Origin: Aphrophora alni
Lineage: Eukaryota > Arthropoda > Insecta > Hemiptera > Aphrophoridae
Direction: 5' to 3'
DNA length: 64,000 nucleotides
NCBI GenBank assembly: GCA_963513935.1
Contig: OY740774.1
Location: forward strand, 82,174,890-82,238,889
Shown piece by piece: positions 24,803 to 36,829 of the stretch. The first letter of the stretch is position 1. Every line of letters starts with the position of its first letter. The notes under the pieces were generated by a model. That model ran no database searches and was not told where the DNA came from. It worked only from the letters and a program-made list of their open reading frames with translations. A program made the translations under genes and the position numbers.

Positions 24803-25066
24803 TACGTCGTCTCATACACACTGATTCTTGTCTCCAACCGGTTTCGCTGCTTCAATTAGTCAACATCATCAAGGTTTATCTACTACTGCTTCGTCATTAA
24901 TATAAAAAACACTACATAACACACATTACATGCGTACACTCTATGTCCCGTCAGGTGGCCGGCCAGTTCCGTACTCTAATGATGTTAACCCTGATGATGC
25001 TGACTAATTGAAGCAGCGAAACTGGTTGGAGACAAGAATCAGTGTGTATGAGACGACGAAAGTAAC
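24797..25066. repeat. Family H inverted pair, 80-nt arms
   Basis: Arms 24797-24876 and 24987-25066 are complementary with four mismatches (95%); the spacer is 110 bp. The left half (to about 24960) is a minus-strand family H copy and the right arm a partial plus-strand copy. The right arm contains CTGATGA (24991-24997), stem GCTG/CAGC (24999-25002, 25014-25017) and GAAAC (25018-25022). Confidence 0.9.
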
Positions 25067-25114
25067 ATATTTATAAATAATTATACTCATACGATAAAAA
25101 TGTTAATAAAGAAG

Positions 25115-25117
<3 letters not shown>

Positions 25118-25146
<29 letters not shown>
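25118..25146. repeat. (AT)n microsatellite
   Basis: TA repeats next to the family H right arm, as at 3682-3794. Confidence 0.95.
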
Positions 25147-25148
<2 letters not shown>

Positions 25149-25149
25149 C

Positions 25150-26950
25150 TATATATAATCTGCCCTCCTACTTTCTATTGATTAATAAAAACTAGGCCTA
25201 TTTGAAACTTGTGAAATTAACTTTTAATTATCACGTAACAGAATCATTGTTTCAACCCACAATGTAAAATAACTCTATGTACAAAATTATTTATTCTTAT
25301 TATTTAATTTGCACTATCTTTGTTTCTTATGGCTTTAACAGTTTCAAACTATTTTAGGATGTAATATGATTTTTCTTTAATCTTATAATAAGTCTTAAAT
25401 AGTAATAAATATATTTACGTAACAAGCTTTGTAATTAGCTTCTTTACAGTACTTGGGGAAGGTATGAGCAATGAGGCGAAAATCAAGTAGTTTAATTAAC
25501 CAAGTGCTGTACACGTGCTACATACAGTAGCTTACGTAATTTCACATACAAAGCGTTCCAAATGCATCAAAACCATGCAATGTATTTTGAGTAGTTTGAG
25601 GTGGGTATTTGCAAAGGAGCCTTTGATTACCTAATAACTCAAAGGTGTAAGTAGTTGATAGACTGAAACGCTATAGACTTGCTTAAAGGGGAATATTCTC
25701 TCTTGGATACCTGCTATTACGTTAACCTATCTCGAGGTTAACTATGGGAAACGTGGACACTCATATCGAATGAGGTCGTAAATCACTTAACCACGTCTGA
25801 CCAAACGCTACTCTAGGTAACCAGCTGTTAATGAGTTATTTTCATTAAGTTAATTTGTAGGACTTAATTAACAAATTATAAAAGTAACTCCACAGAATAA
25901 TAAGCCTGTTGAAACTAGGCCTACGGAACAAGTCGATACACCTCATTAAATATATGTAATTACTGCGGCCCGATCGTTTACCGACCTTTCCGAAAATCTC
26001 GGAAACGCCGTTTTGCCAAAACTTAGATCGACATAATAATTCGGAAAACTCCCGCTCAAAAAAAGTAGCTAAATAAATCGTGAGGACTCGACTCGAGTCC
26101 TGACGAGTTGCCGGACACACACCACTCTCTAACACACTCGGACAATACTAAAATAAAAAATGTGGTATTATCAAGACACGATTAAAATTAAAAGTGATGG
26201 GATCCAAGATGCCAGCTAAAATTATGTATATCCTACAACTTAGTAGTAATTTAATTAAACTTGTAACATTTTGTAGGGTAAACAGTCGTATGTTAACGGT
26301 GTGTTAAAATTTAAACGTTTCGTTTGTTAACGGACCACTGGGTGAATTTTAACAAGTGTTGTATAAATGATTAGAGGTAAGTTATCTATTTTAATTGTCT
26401 ACAAACTATACTCAGTCCGCCAATGTAAAGAATTAGTTAAGGTGGGCGTGGTCATATGGGTGCGCATGCGTCAACCTTACGTCAAGTTATATTACGTGAA
26501 CTGTACAAACTGGAAATAAGTTTCTTGTCTGTAGAGTTTAATAAATTGAAAAACAAACTTGTTATTAAAGAAGAAACCAGCGATTCCCTGGAGAGCCCTT
26601 CAATGTTCTAAGAAGTAAGAGAACACTTTAGAGCTGCACATTTTGTTTCCTCCATTATATAAGGAATGAACATCTTAATAAATTTTGCGAAAACAAAATA
26701 TAGGGTGTAATGAATTGTGTAAATTATTGCACAAACCTTCTCACACGCATACTATAAATAATTATGAGTACTAAAAATAAAAACAATTAACATTATGAGC
26801 CGGATTTTACAAGTAAAACCGTCCAAGTACAATTTTAATAAAAAACAGTAGTAGACTATGTAAAAATATACGAAGTCTTTTGGCAGGTTTTTAAATGGAA
26901 CAAACAAACTTGTAGATTTCTGTAAGGACAGGAAAACTAAGGAACAATAG
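25150..26950. other. Noncoding or uncertain stretch
   Basis: 25960-26130 is GC-richer and includes a 96-codon minus frame (25845-26135, e.g. FEREFSELLCRSKFWQNGV). No domain, splice site or promoter could be tied to it. GGTGGGCGTGG at 26441-26451 and TGCGCATGCG at 26461-26470 are isolated GC-rich motifs. Confidence 0.25.
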
Positions 26951-27600
26951 TTTATTAATTGTTAACAAAAAGTTGTTTTTTATATATCAAACTATGAAAC
27001 AAACATGATTGAGTAATAATGTATAAGAAAATTTTATTATTAAATAAAAAGTTATTAAACAAAAGATGACGTATTGAAAAATTAAAATATAAAGTATAAA
27101 CTTTTTCAAAATTTGAATCGTGGACCAGGCAGGAGTAGAATAGAATAAAATCATTTTGAAAAATTAATAAATAATACGAAAATTTGAGCAAATATAATCA
27201 TTCTTGTAGAGTTTTTCGAATTTAAAAAGGTTATTCAAATAAATTTTTAAAAACAATTAATACAGTTAATTAAGATCGTAATGTTACAATGTTTCATTTC
27301 AATAAAATGAGTGGTTTTAGAGTTATGCTAATTGGAAAATTCAAAGTTTTTTAGGATGGTAGCTATGTTACCTAAATGTACATAAGGGTTTATTAAACTT
27401 TCTAAAATTAGTTGTTAGTGTTTTGTTTAGATTTGGGGATAATTTCTTTCATATCCTTTGGATGTTGTATCTTCAGTTTTAAAGATTTAATTAATTTCAA
27501 GTGGTGTATTTATTTGAAGGGGTTAAATAAGAGAGGAACTGATGTCCCAATTTCGGCCCAAAATAAAAGTAATTTATTCATTCTCTTTCCACTTACCTAA
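26951..27600. other. Very AT-rich noncoding stretch
   Basis: Hydrophobic, low-complexity frames only. No gene supported. Confidence 0.4.
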
Positions 27601-27604
27601 GTTT

Positions 27605-28060
27605 TTTCCTGGACCAGGCGCTACACATTGTCCTTTCTAATTGCCTCGAAGTCGTCAATGCAGGTGGCAACTTATCTTTCTCTGGTCAACTCATCCACGT
27701 TCTCCATGTCCGCAATTCCAAAAGAGAGTTGCAGAATAAAGATTAACTTGACCCGTTCAACATGTGATACATCTTTGAACTTACTTATTAACATGGCTGT
27801 CACTATAGCTGATGCCCTACATTAATGTCATTCTATCTCAGCAAATCTTAACCCTATTATTATCTAATGAGCATCTTATAAGATTTGCAGTTAGTTTACA
27901 CATTTCTTTGATCGAAAGTGGCTTTAAGGTCGTGGCATCAAAACCCACCCCAGGAAACACAGTTTTCTCCGTGCAATCTCTATCCAACCTGTGTTTAACA
28001 GAGGGAGGGCTCACATTAAATAAACCGTAGTTGACGTGAGTAGAGATTACAGTAGTTGGT
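27605..28060 (-). pseudogene. Decayed coding repeat, unrecognised
   Basis: GC-richer block. On the minus strand one can follow AIVTAMLISKFKDVSHVERV, then FGIADMENVDELTRER (stop) VATCIDDFEAIRKDNV, and in another frame PPSVKHRLDRDCTEKTVFPG. The last part is related to the minus-strand reading at 3460-3650 (HRL, CTE, PG spacing). Probably part of an old retroelement; family not identified. Plus-strand frames at 27628-28030 are shadows. Confidence 0.4.
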
Positions 28061-28069
28061 TGGAGGTTT

Positions 28070-29010
28070 TATATTTTCTTATTGGGTTTAGATTTAACGT
28101 TTTTTAACAAACACACAAAGTATTTATTTCCAATTTGTTTAGGTTATGTCAAAACTCAACTATTGAATCGTGACGAATGAATCTTTAAATTTAGTTGAAC
28201 CAAAAACTAATATTTCTCCAACAATCATACGTTAAATAAAATCCTGTCTTGTTGAATTTGGAACCTAAAAATGGTGTATTGAAAAAAAAATATTATTACT
28301 GTACATCTGTAAAATTGTGCATGTGACATAATTTTTTATAGTTCCTTTTAAGTTATGTTTCAGTAATTTTATTGCGAAGGGTGATTTATTAATTTGAATT
28401 TCGTTGTATTATCAAAAAAATGAATTGTAAAAATTATTTGTATTCGTTTATCAATGTCAAAAAATAACATGGGTTTAAATTTTATTCAAGGTTTTTCTTG
28501 ATTTGAAAAACTAAAACATGAAATGGAATGGAAAATACATTAAAAAAGGTTCAGCATTTATAAAATAAAAATGTAGAACGAATTTTTTCGTGATGTTCTT
28601 AAAACATATTTTTTATTGGTCTATCTTAACAGATATTACAAATTAAAAAATAAACTTTATTTAATTAAAATTTTAAGACACTGACCAATAGAGATACAAA
28701 TATTCAATTACAATCCCAATTTCATTTTTATACATTTTCCAAATATTTTTTATTACAGCAATTTGAGCACTTATTTTCAATACAGGATAACGTCTACAAA
28801 CTAATCACATATAATTTCCCCACTTTTCCAATTTGCAAAGACCACTTGGCAAATAAACTTTTAAAGTTAATATATTTTGCTCGTTAGGAAAGTTCTCTAA
28901 CCAAACTTACGTCTTTTTTCTACCGTAGATTTTCTGTATCAAGTTAAATGAAGGGAAAAAGTTTTGTCGTTACGTTGGCAACGAAAGCAATCTACATCAA
29001 TATATTTGAT
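28070..29010. other. AT-rich noncoding stretch
   Basis: No features beyond A/T runs. Confidence 0.4.
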
Positions 29011-29313
29011 TACTTTATACTTTGATGTCTTTAAATTGAAACTGCTGACAACTGTTGCATAGAATATTCCCTAATGAGGTAGATTGGAAAGCTTAAAGAT
29101 TGAAAAAATTAATAAAGAATATTAAAACGTGACAAGAAACGATTTTTTCTTTCACCTATCTTACTTTATACTTTGATGTCTTTAAATTGAAACTGCTGAC
29201 AACTGTTGCATAGAATATTCCCTAATGAGGTAGATTGGAAAGCTTAAAGATTGAAAAAAAATAAATAAAGAATATTAAAACGTGACAAGAAACGATTTTT
29301 TCTTTCGCCTACC
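29011..29313 (+). repeat. Tandem duplication, unit about 151 bp
   Basis: Copies 29011-29161 and 29162-29313 both start TACTTTATACTTTGATGTC. They differ only in the A-run near 29105/29257 (length change) and at one or two bases near the end (TTTCACC versus TTTCGCC). The near-identity implies a recent event or an assembly duplicate. Confidence 0.95.
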
Positions 29314-29319
29314 CTTATG

Positions 29320-30540
29320 CCGACAATAAGTTTTAATTAATATAGAGGGTTCATAAGTCATTGAATCTACAAAAAATATTAAATAATTTTACTTACCCAA
29401 TATACAAAATAGAGGGTAAGTTTGGTAATTTCAAAAAACCAACCTTCGTTTTTGAGTGACTTTACATGCCGTCCGTCCGTCGTCGTCGTTTCCTTTGTCG
29501 TTGTTCATTAAAATCTGTGCGTAAGAACGATAGTGGTCACAAAAATTAAGATACGAGAATAGGGGTCTATACTGTGCTCATATTAGAATTCAAAAGAATT
29601 GAATTTAAAATGTCAAATGGCGGCCATTTTAAACAGTTTTTGTATATCTAAATGTTATTCAAATTATAATACACAAAATTAAACAACAATTTGCAGCTTT
29701 TAATTCGCATATAAGGGCACCCACCCCACCTATCTACGATGTCAAATATCAATATTATTGTCAACAGCCCTTTCACATATGTACAGCCTCCAAGCCCACC
29801 AGTACCGAGGCAAAAAATACAAACGAAGCGACTGGAGATGTTTTTAATATGTAGACATCTACGAGGCCGTTCCAACTTCATGAAAGTAGTGATCTACACA
29901 ATTACGAGGTTCGGAAAACCTGTGTATTAACTATTTTTAACAAACTTACCCTGCTGACTAAGTCTTTTTAATGTACCAATACAATTTAATATTTCCAACA
30001 AGACCCAAAAAATCTACTTAGTACCTAGTGGTAATAGTAGTTTAAGTGGATATTTAGGAAATTGTTCATTTTTTAAGAGAATACAATCATGTATGAAATA
30101 TGTAAAATTCCATCATACTCAGTATTTAGTTATCTTTACAAGAATATTAATTGTAATAAGTTTCGTTAAAGTGTGGTAAGAAATCTGCTTTACAGTGGAA
30201 AAATGTCCACGGAAAACTTGCATATAGTTAGGTGGAAGAGTTGGAGTCATCTGAGAGAATTCATGCTGGGTACTACTGCAGAACGATATTTCTCTTCTAT
30301 ATTTACATTAAGGCTTACAATGATACAAATATATTGTGATTTATATCTGCTATAAACTCTTTTCTTGTAGAATAGGATGATTTTGAGTCATCAAATAAAG
30401 AAGCAAGAGGTTAAAGAAACTGTAACAAAAAATACCGTTCTGTGAATTACCTACATTTACGACTTTAGATATTTCGAACTATAAATAAATATTGAGATTG
30501 ACTTGAGTGATGGTATATTTAGTAAAATAAAAATTGAATT
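29320..30540. other. Noncoding stretch
   Basis: Small features only: hairpin ACTTACCC/GGGTAAGT (about 29391-29421) and a CGTCGTCGTCG run near 29475. Frames at 29648-29930 carry no motif. Confidence 0.35.
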
Positions 30541-30544
30541 CAAA

Positions 30545-30605
30545 ATCTTACGAATGGAACGTTTATTTACTCAAAAGCGTTTCAAATCGCCGTCTTCAGT
30601 GATGT
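30545..30605 (-). repeat. CTGAAGA...GAAACG module, minus strand
   Basis: Minus strand: CTGAAGA (30599-30593), GAAAC (30583-30579), then TAAATAAACGTT. Same order and AATAAA-type tail as 14045-14125. The intervening stem is eroded. Confidence 0.5.
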
Positions 30606-31139
30606 ACGCGCTACAATAACAAGACTATAACTGAAATTAAAGTGGAAACAAGCAGAAATTCTTAATCCTTGTATATTCCAGAGGAAGACCTCTAACTACT
30701 TGAGTCGACCGTATTAATTGCGAAATGACTTTTTTAAATTTACAAAAAAAATCGCTTTCATTATAATAATTTTAAAATCTCCGTAAAAAAAAAAAGTTGA
30801 AAAACAAGTCTGTAGGTTGTAATGACAAATTATGAATACCTTTAGGAGTGTGCTGAACTAGTTACCATTATTATGAATACTCGTAATATAGGATTAAATT
30901 CTTTTTAAAAATAATCTGCAACTGTATTTAGGAGAGCTCGTGTTTAGTATCAATTGTCATTATTGTTTACGTAGATTTCAAAAATATTAGAATGAAAGCT
31001 ATACAATAGCAAATAAAGAAAATCATATTACAAGTATAAATGAACCGAACAGTCGACCTGAGTACGGCTGGCGGGGATTATTAAGATCTACTTAAGTAGC
31101 CAGAGGTCAAGCGCTGTTCCAAACTTAAACGGGCTGTAG
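30606..31139. other. Noncoding stretch
   Basis: Nothing recognised. Confidence 0.4.
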
Positions 31140-31275
31140 TGAAGAAGAAGAAGAAAAAGAAGAAGAAAAAGAGGAGGAGGAAGAAGAAGAAGAAGAAGAA
31201 GAAGAAGGACAAAAATAAGTAGAAGAAGGTGTAGAAGAAGAAGGAGAAGGAGGAAGAGGAGGAGGAGTAGGAGGT
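31140..31275. repeat. Purine-rich (GAA)n/(GGA)n tract
   Basis: Long GAA/GAG/GGA polypurine stretch; a weaker continuation lies at 31350-31415. The phenylalanine-rich minus frame is an artefact. Confidence 0.95.
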
Positions 31276-31293
31276 TAACAAGGACGAGGAGGG

Positions 31294-31350
31294 GGTTAGG
31301 TTAGGTTTGGTTGAGTTAGGTTAGGAGTTAGATTAGGTTATTTTGGGTTA
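31294..31350 (+). repeat. Interstitial (TTAGG)n-like run
   Basis: GGTTAGGTTAGG, then degenerate TTAGG/TTGAG/TTTGG units for about 55 bp. Longest such run in the window. Confidence 0.7.
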
Positions 31351-31446
31351 GAAGAAGATGAAGAAGATGAAGAAGGAAAGAAGATGTAGAATAAGAAGAA
31401 GATGATGATGAAAAGAAGAATAGCAAGTGAGTACGGAATAGCTATC

Positions 31447-31650
31447 AGAGGGAGCCTAACTGGATCCACACATTTTTCCATCTAGTCATGAGTTAGATTT
31501 CGCACTTTCGTCTTTCCTATTATTTGGTCTTTCTTGACAAATTCTTATTCTCTTACGACCCTGGCGCTATTAAGTATCCAATGTCTTTATTTAGTGTTTT
31601 TTTTTTTTGCCTTTTTTCAAGGCAAAGATAACGAGAAGTCTTTGAACGAC
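31447..31650 (+). repeat. Dispersed repeat family D, copy 5
   Basis: CCTAACTGGATCCACAC, GAGTTAGAT, TTGACAAATTCTTATTCTC, GACCCTGGCGCTATTAAG, a T-run, then CAAAGATAACGAGAAG as in copy 3. Confidence 0.75.
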
Positions 31651-31659
31651 ATTGATAAA

Positions 31660-33980
31660 ATAAATTAAAAATTATATTCCCAGTAAATTAATATATAAGA
31701 TTATTATATTAATAAAATTATAATTACGATAAAACAAAAAGTGAAGGAATTCCTTTGAATTTGTATTTCCAATTTAAATCATTCTTATTAGAGTCTTGAG
31801 TCTTTTAATTGCGTATTCCATCTCTCGCTTTACCACCAATCTCATTAGCTCTACCTATCAGTGACACTAGTCTTGTAATTGTAAAATCAAATCAAAATTT
31901 CCACTACTTGAAAATTCGTATGTAATACTTTTCAGCGGGTGATATTCCTTCTGCCTCCCTCCCGCAGTATATTTATAATTGAGGTTTTTAATGCATAGCT
32001 AATGACTTTGTCTCGATTAAATGGAGAGTACTCGATTAAAAGCGTACTTAAACTGTCGCCAGTAAACTGATCAATGTTTTTATACTGAACTCTTTTGTAT
32101 AAAGTATTCTGTTGTCATCCATCCGGAAAGTAAAACTGAATAATCACTTATATATATTTGATATTGATATCATTTTAAGATTTCGCGGAGCTTATACTTT
32201 ATTTTATTATTTTTATACAGAGAAGTATCAATTTCGAAATCGTGTACGAGGTTCAAAATATGTATTTGAAGTCAAAGTTGAATTTCATTTTAGATCAAGA
32301 CAAAATCAATGTCGACATAATTATTCTACTTTTTGAACCAAATCCACCTTTTAGGGCACAATATTTTGAAACTGTTTTATTTTCAGCAAATCGTCGTTAA
32401 TTTCTTTACGTACTTTATGTAAATTTCCGTTAGTTTGACAATTAGTTTAATTAAATTAGGAAAACCAAGCATTTAAAAAAGAGTAACCATAAAATAAATG
32501 CGTTTCGACCTAAAAGTGATAATAGAAGATTTAACCCGTTGGTTTTTTCCCCCTAATATTATTGAAATTTCGTATAATGTGAATTTTTGTTTGGCTGTAT
32601 GCTAAGAATAATGATTTAAATAAATACTACATTTAAAAGGTCAAAAAATAGGTGAAAATGACTTCGAAAGTGGTTAGCTTTGCTCTTCCTATAATGTGAA
32701 TGTGTAAACATTTCGTGTAATTAGACTTTTGACTGACTGGATTTATTTAAAACGAAGAATTTTCAAAACCACTAGCATTAAGTGATGTTTCTACCCCGAA
32801 AAGAGTAAAAGCTACCTTAGCGTTTTTCGTAATGCCAGGAGATTCCATTCTATTGAGCTAAACATTTGTAAAAATCGGCTAGCTGAAAGTCTAAGGAAAA
32901 TAAAATTAAGTATCTGTATTGCATAACCAGCGCCGTGAAGTTGCAGAGATAAAGTAACTCAATAGTGCTAGAAACCAAACGATAATGTAAAAAAATTAAT
33001 GAATTGCCTAACTAAATATTTCAAAATCTTGCAGAATTACTAAAAATATTAAATTACAAATTTTAAATTATACTACTTTTTATTACCACACTACTTTTAA
33101 TCTAATGATTTTGTGAACAATAGACTTCGCTTTTTGTATGTTTTAATCGTTCTTGTATCGTTTAACACGCAATGTGAAAACGTGACACAACAATATCTTT
33201 AGACTAACAAGTAACAGTAAATCATACCACCACTACTGTACAGTTGAACAAAACAACCGCAGGAAAAAGTATTAAAACTCTAATCCTTTATAGATGGCTT
33301 TCTCCTTTTATTATTGTAATTGTAATTTATCTTTTATTAGGATCACAGTGGTTGTAAATATTTAACTATATGTAAACTCTTGATTGGTTATTACTTTATC
33401 TGAAAACCACTCTATTTACATACAAGACTGGTGGGCCACGGTGGCTGGTAATTTAATTCTTTGGAAGCGTAAACAATCTGACTATTTACTCTAATTTATC
33501 GATGCGTAAGTTCAAGTCACATGAAATTTATGTCATTGTGTTTAAGAAATTACAGAGAACAAAATAATGGAACTGTTATGTAAATAATGATTTATTTGAT
33601 ATTGTGTAACTCAAACATAGAAAAGTAGTACAAACTTTGTATCTTACACAATGTTTGCACTAGGTGTAAAACAAAACCACACTACTCATTAAACCTAAAA
33701 CCACAATATCGACTTTCCATATAAATTTACTCAAGTAATTACAAGTATTCCACAATATCTGTTTACTAAATACTACTAAAAACTGCCAATGATTAAACCT
33801 AACCTGCAGTATTTACCTTTATTTGTCACCTAATATAAGTTTGATAACATAACAAGTAGAAATAAGATTTAAATCTTACAAGGTTGTTTAAATGATAAGA
33901 TTCTTCATTTAAGAACGTTAAATGACAAGGTTCTTTAAATTTAATAAGATTTAAAAATATTGTTTAAATTCAAATTTTCT
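31660..33980. other. AT-rich noncoding stretch
   Basis: A 74-codon frame at 32112-32336 has no motif. GGTCGAAACGCATTTATTTTA on the minus strand (near 32507-32487) is another possible eroded terminal module. No gene. Confidence 0.35.
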
Positions 33981-33984
33981 TTTA

Positions 33985-34740
33985 AATTGCAGATTTTTAA
34001 ATAAACTTACTACGCAAAAGAAAGATTTTTTTTTTTTTAACGAGTTATTTGTGTTAGGTTTTTAATAATTTCACTCAACATTTTTAAGGTTAATCTTTTA
34101 TAAGGATTATTCTGTTTAAAACAGACATGGTGTGATTTTTGAGGTTATGTTACTGAATAGATCAATTTATTTGAAACTCATTTTTGTAATGTAATTATAA
34201 ACAAATTTGTTCTTAAATAATTGTTTAGCAGGCTATAATAGAAACTGTTATTTTTAAAACTATACATTTTTTACAACTAATATGCATAATAAAACTTACA
34301 TTTACCTCTGAAGAGGGGTATATTATTTTAAAGATTAAAACTGTCCCAAACAACACATTTAAGAAAATTTTTGCACCTTCTATTCTAAAATAATGTATGT
34401 CTTATTTTACTTGACTAATATAATTTATTTAGTAAGAGTATAAAATAAATTATTACTACAAATAAAAACATCAAACAACAGATGATCAGATTTCAAATGA
34501 TTTTCACGAATGTGTATTAGATTCGTAGCAGCTCATAACTCTCCAATGTATGTCAAACATAAACAGCGTTATAAGATACTTATCTTCTATCTTAAATACA
34601 ATAATTATTTTAATAGGATTGTAATTAACGGACTAAACCTAACATTCACAGGACAACGTAGGCCTACTTATAAACCTACTAGTCTTTTAAGTAACCTGTA
34701 TTTAACAGCCTGTTGAAGAACAACAACCTATCAAAGCTAT
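33985..34740 (+). repeat. Diverged long direct repeat, unit 0 (partial)
   Basis: Shares anchors with the two following units: AGATTTTTAAATAAAC..AC...GCAAAAGA near 33990; ATGTCTTATTTTACTTGACT near 34397; TGTGTATTAG...ATGTATGTCAAACATAAACA near 34510-34565. Confidence 0.45.
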
Positions 34741-34959
34741 GTGTCACTGACTATGCAGTGTTATTTACTATACAATTTTCGTTAATATAGAAATAAAAAA
34801 GACGTCATCTGATAAAACTAGTTACTATAGGTTGAGTTAAATATATTAATTTACTTGGTTACAAATATAGTCCCTAGTGAAAGTCTATTGTAATATGGTT
34901 AGAACCAAATTGTTAGAAAGAAATAAATAAAAACACACAGAAAATATATGTTGACGATT

Positions 34960-36740
34960 ATTAAAATCTTTAATGAAGCTTTAATTCCTTTAATAAATTA
35001 AAATAATTTGAATATTTTAGTGAAAAATTAATAATAAGTGAAAAAATGTATTACCATAAAGTGGAGAAAACTTTAATGTCGTGAAAGAGAAAGTTAAAAA
35101 TATTAGTCATAATCATTAACTATTTGTTGGTTCTGTCTCTCCCAAACTTCCTTTTTACCTCCCTCTATACAAACATTATATATACAACTCAACAGGACAA
35201 AATCAGTATAAGATTTATTTTATAAACTTATTACAACTTTATTGTATTCCAAATCTGTCTAAACCCATAAACAACTTTAACTAAGTGAAAAAGTTCTCTG
35301 CTTCATTTAATCTATCCGTGCTTTCTACAACTTTAAACTAAGTTATTATACAAAGTTTTCCTTTCAATTTTATATTAAAAAATTTAAAGTTTAGCTTGCT
35401 GTGACACTTTTTGACAAACACACAAAGGTTTTTGTTAAGACGGATTGACAAAGACTTATTTACAGCAATTCACTCAAAATAAAAATAATATTCTGTATTG
35501 TATTAATAATAATTAGTAAGTAGTGTCATAAGGTCATTAATATCCATAAAGCTGCTTTGTCATTGTGGAGACAGTTTGCAGAAGATGGATTACTAAATAA
35601 TTATGGAAATAATGATAGTGGTGACATGATAGAAGCGTATTTCAAAATAAGCAAATTTTCCAGTTTTCAGTTTTTTCCATTCTTTATTTCTCATAAAACA
35701 TCTAACTATTAAAATTTAATTTTAAAATGTACTATTCCACTTTAATCAGATAGCCAAGTGATATAAGTTATCTCTTTATAATAAAAACGACACTAAGACT
35801 GTGGGTCCCACCCACGATATATAGTTTTTGATATGGAATATAGCCTGTATAACAATAAATTAAAATTTTTGTTTGTCAATTATAGTAAGTTAATAACACA
35901 TTTAAATAATAATCTGACATTTAAAAAGGATATTGGCCTTTATTATTTAAGATAACAGGTTTTACGGCAGTTAAAAAGTATATGGTTAATAATAAAAATA
36001 ATTATTTCCAAACTTTGGATGGGTAGAAAAACAAAATATTAAAAAATAATGTAATAAATTCATTTTCAAAAGAATTTTCTGGCTTTGTAGAAATAAACTA
36101 AAAGGTCGTAAATAATAGAATTTTCGTTTAAAGTATAAATTTTTAATGTACTTTACAATACAAAAGAGATAAAAAGTTGTTAACGATTTTTCCTATAAAT
36201 GAATATTTTAAATTATGATTGAAAATCTGACAAGAAAAGAATTTATATATTTAAAAGCAAACTGATTAAAATTGATCCGTTTAAATGTTTTGATTTCGTA
36301 ACGACAGACAAAATAGATTAATCAACTTCATACTAATTACTTTTCAAATATTTAGAAGGATCTTTTAGAAAAGGAGATGTTTTGTTATTAGCTTAAAAAT
36401 CCATTTTACAAATTAAAAGGACAACAAAATACGCTTACCCCCGTAGAGGCATACATTTTTTGAGTAGTTTTAAAATCTCCCTAACAACTGATCTAATCAA
36501 TTAAAATTTTCCTTTTCATTCCTAAAAAAACAAAAGTTTTATGTCTTTTTTACTCAACTAGACCAATTTATTTACTAGCTGTGTCAAAACTTCAAAATTG
36601 ATTTTTACAGATAAAAATATTAGACATGAAGTCGTACAAGAGATGCGCATATTTTAAATACCTTTGTGCGCATGTGTACTGTTACAAATAACAGTAATTC
36701 ATAGCTTTTCAGTGTATATCAAACATTCTTAGCGTTAAGA
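34960..36740 (+). repeat. Diverged long direct repeat, unit 1
   Basis: Anchors: ATTGTATTAATAATAATTAG (about 35495), GATAGCCAAGTGATATAAG (about 35749), TAAATTTTTAATGTAC..TAC.ATACAAAAGAGA (about 36139), ATGTCTTTTTTACTCAACTAG (36541), GTGTATATCAAACATTC (36712). Confidence 0.6.
35745..35817 (+). repeat. tRNA-like segment, degenerate
   Basis: TAGCCAAGTGA resembles a Pol III A box and GTGGGTCCCA is an eroded B box. Weaker sister of 37524-37605. Confidence 0.35.
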
Positions 36741-36829
36741 TAGAATCTCTTGATATAAAAACATTTGCCATTTTATTAAGGGTTCTCTAGCGAGTCAACA
36801 TTCAAATATACACCCTACTTTCTTATAAT

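Noticed and set aside
24718..24900. Cys-Val repeat frame
   Set aside because: Translation of the (GT)n tract running into a family H repeat.
27628..28030. Two plus-strand frames of 65 and 72 codons
   Set aside because: The minus strand gives more protein-like fragments and matches a related minus-strand block at 3460-3650.
31081..31281. Phenylalanine/serine-rich minus frame
   Set aside because: Low-complexity polypurine tract read on the opposite strand.
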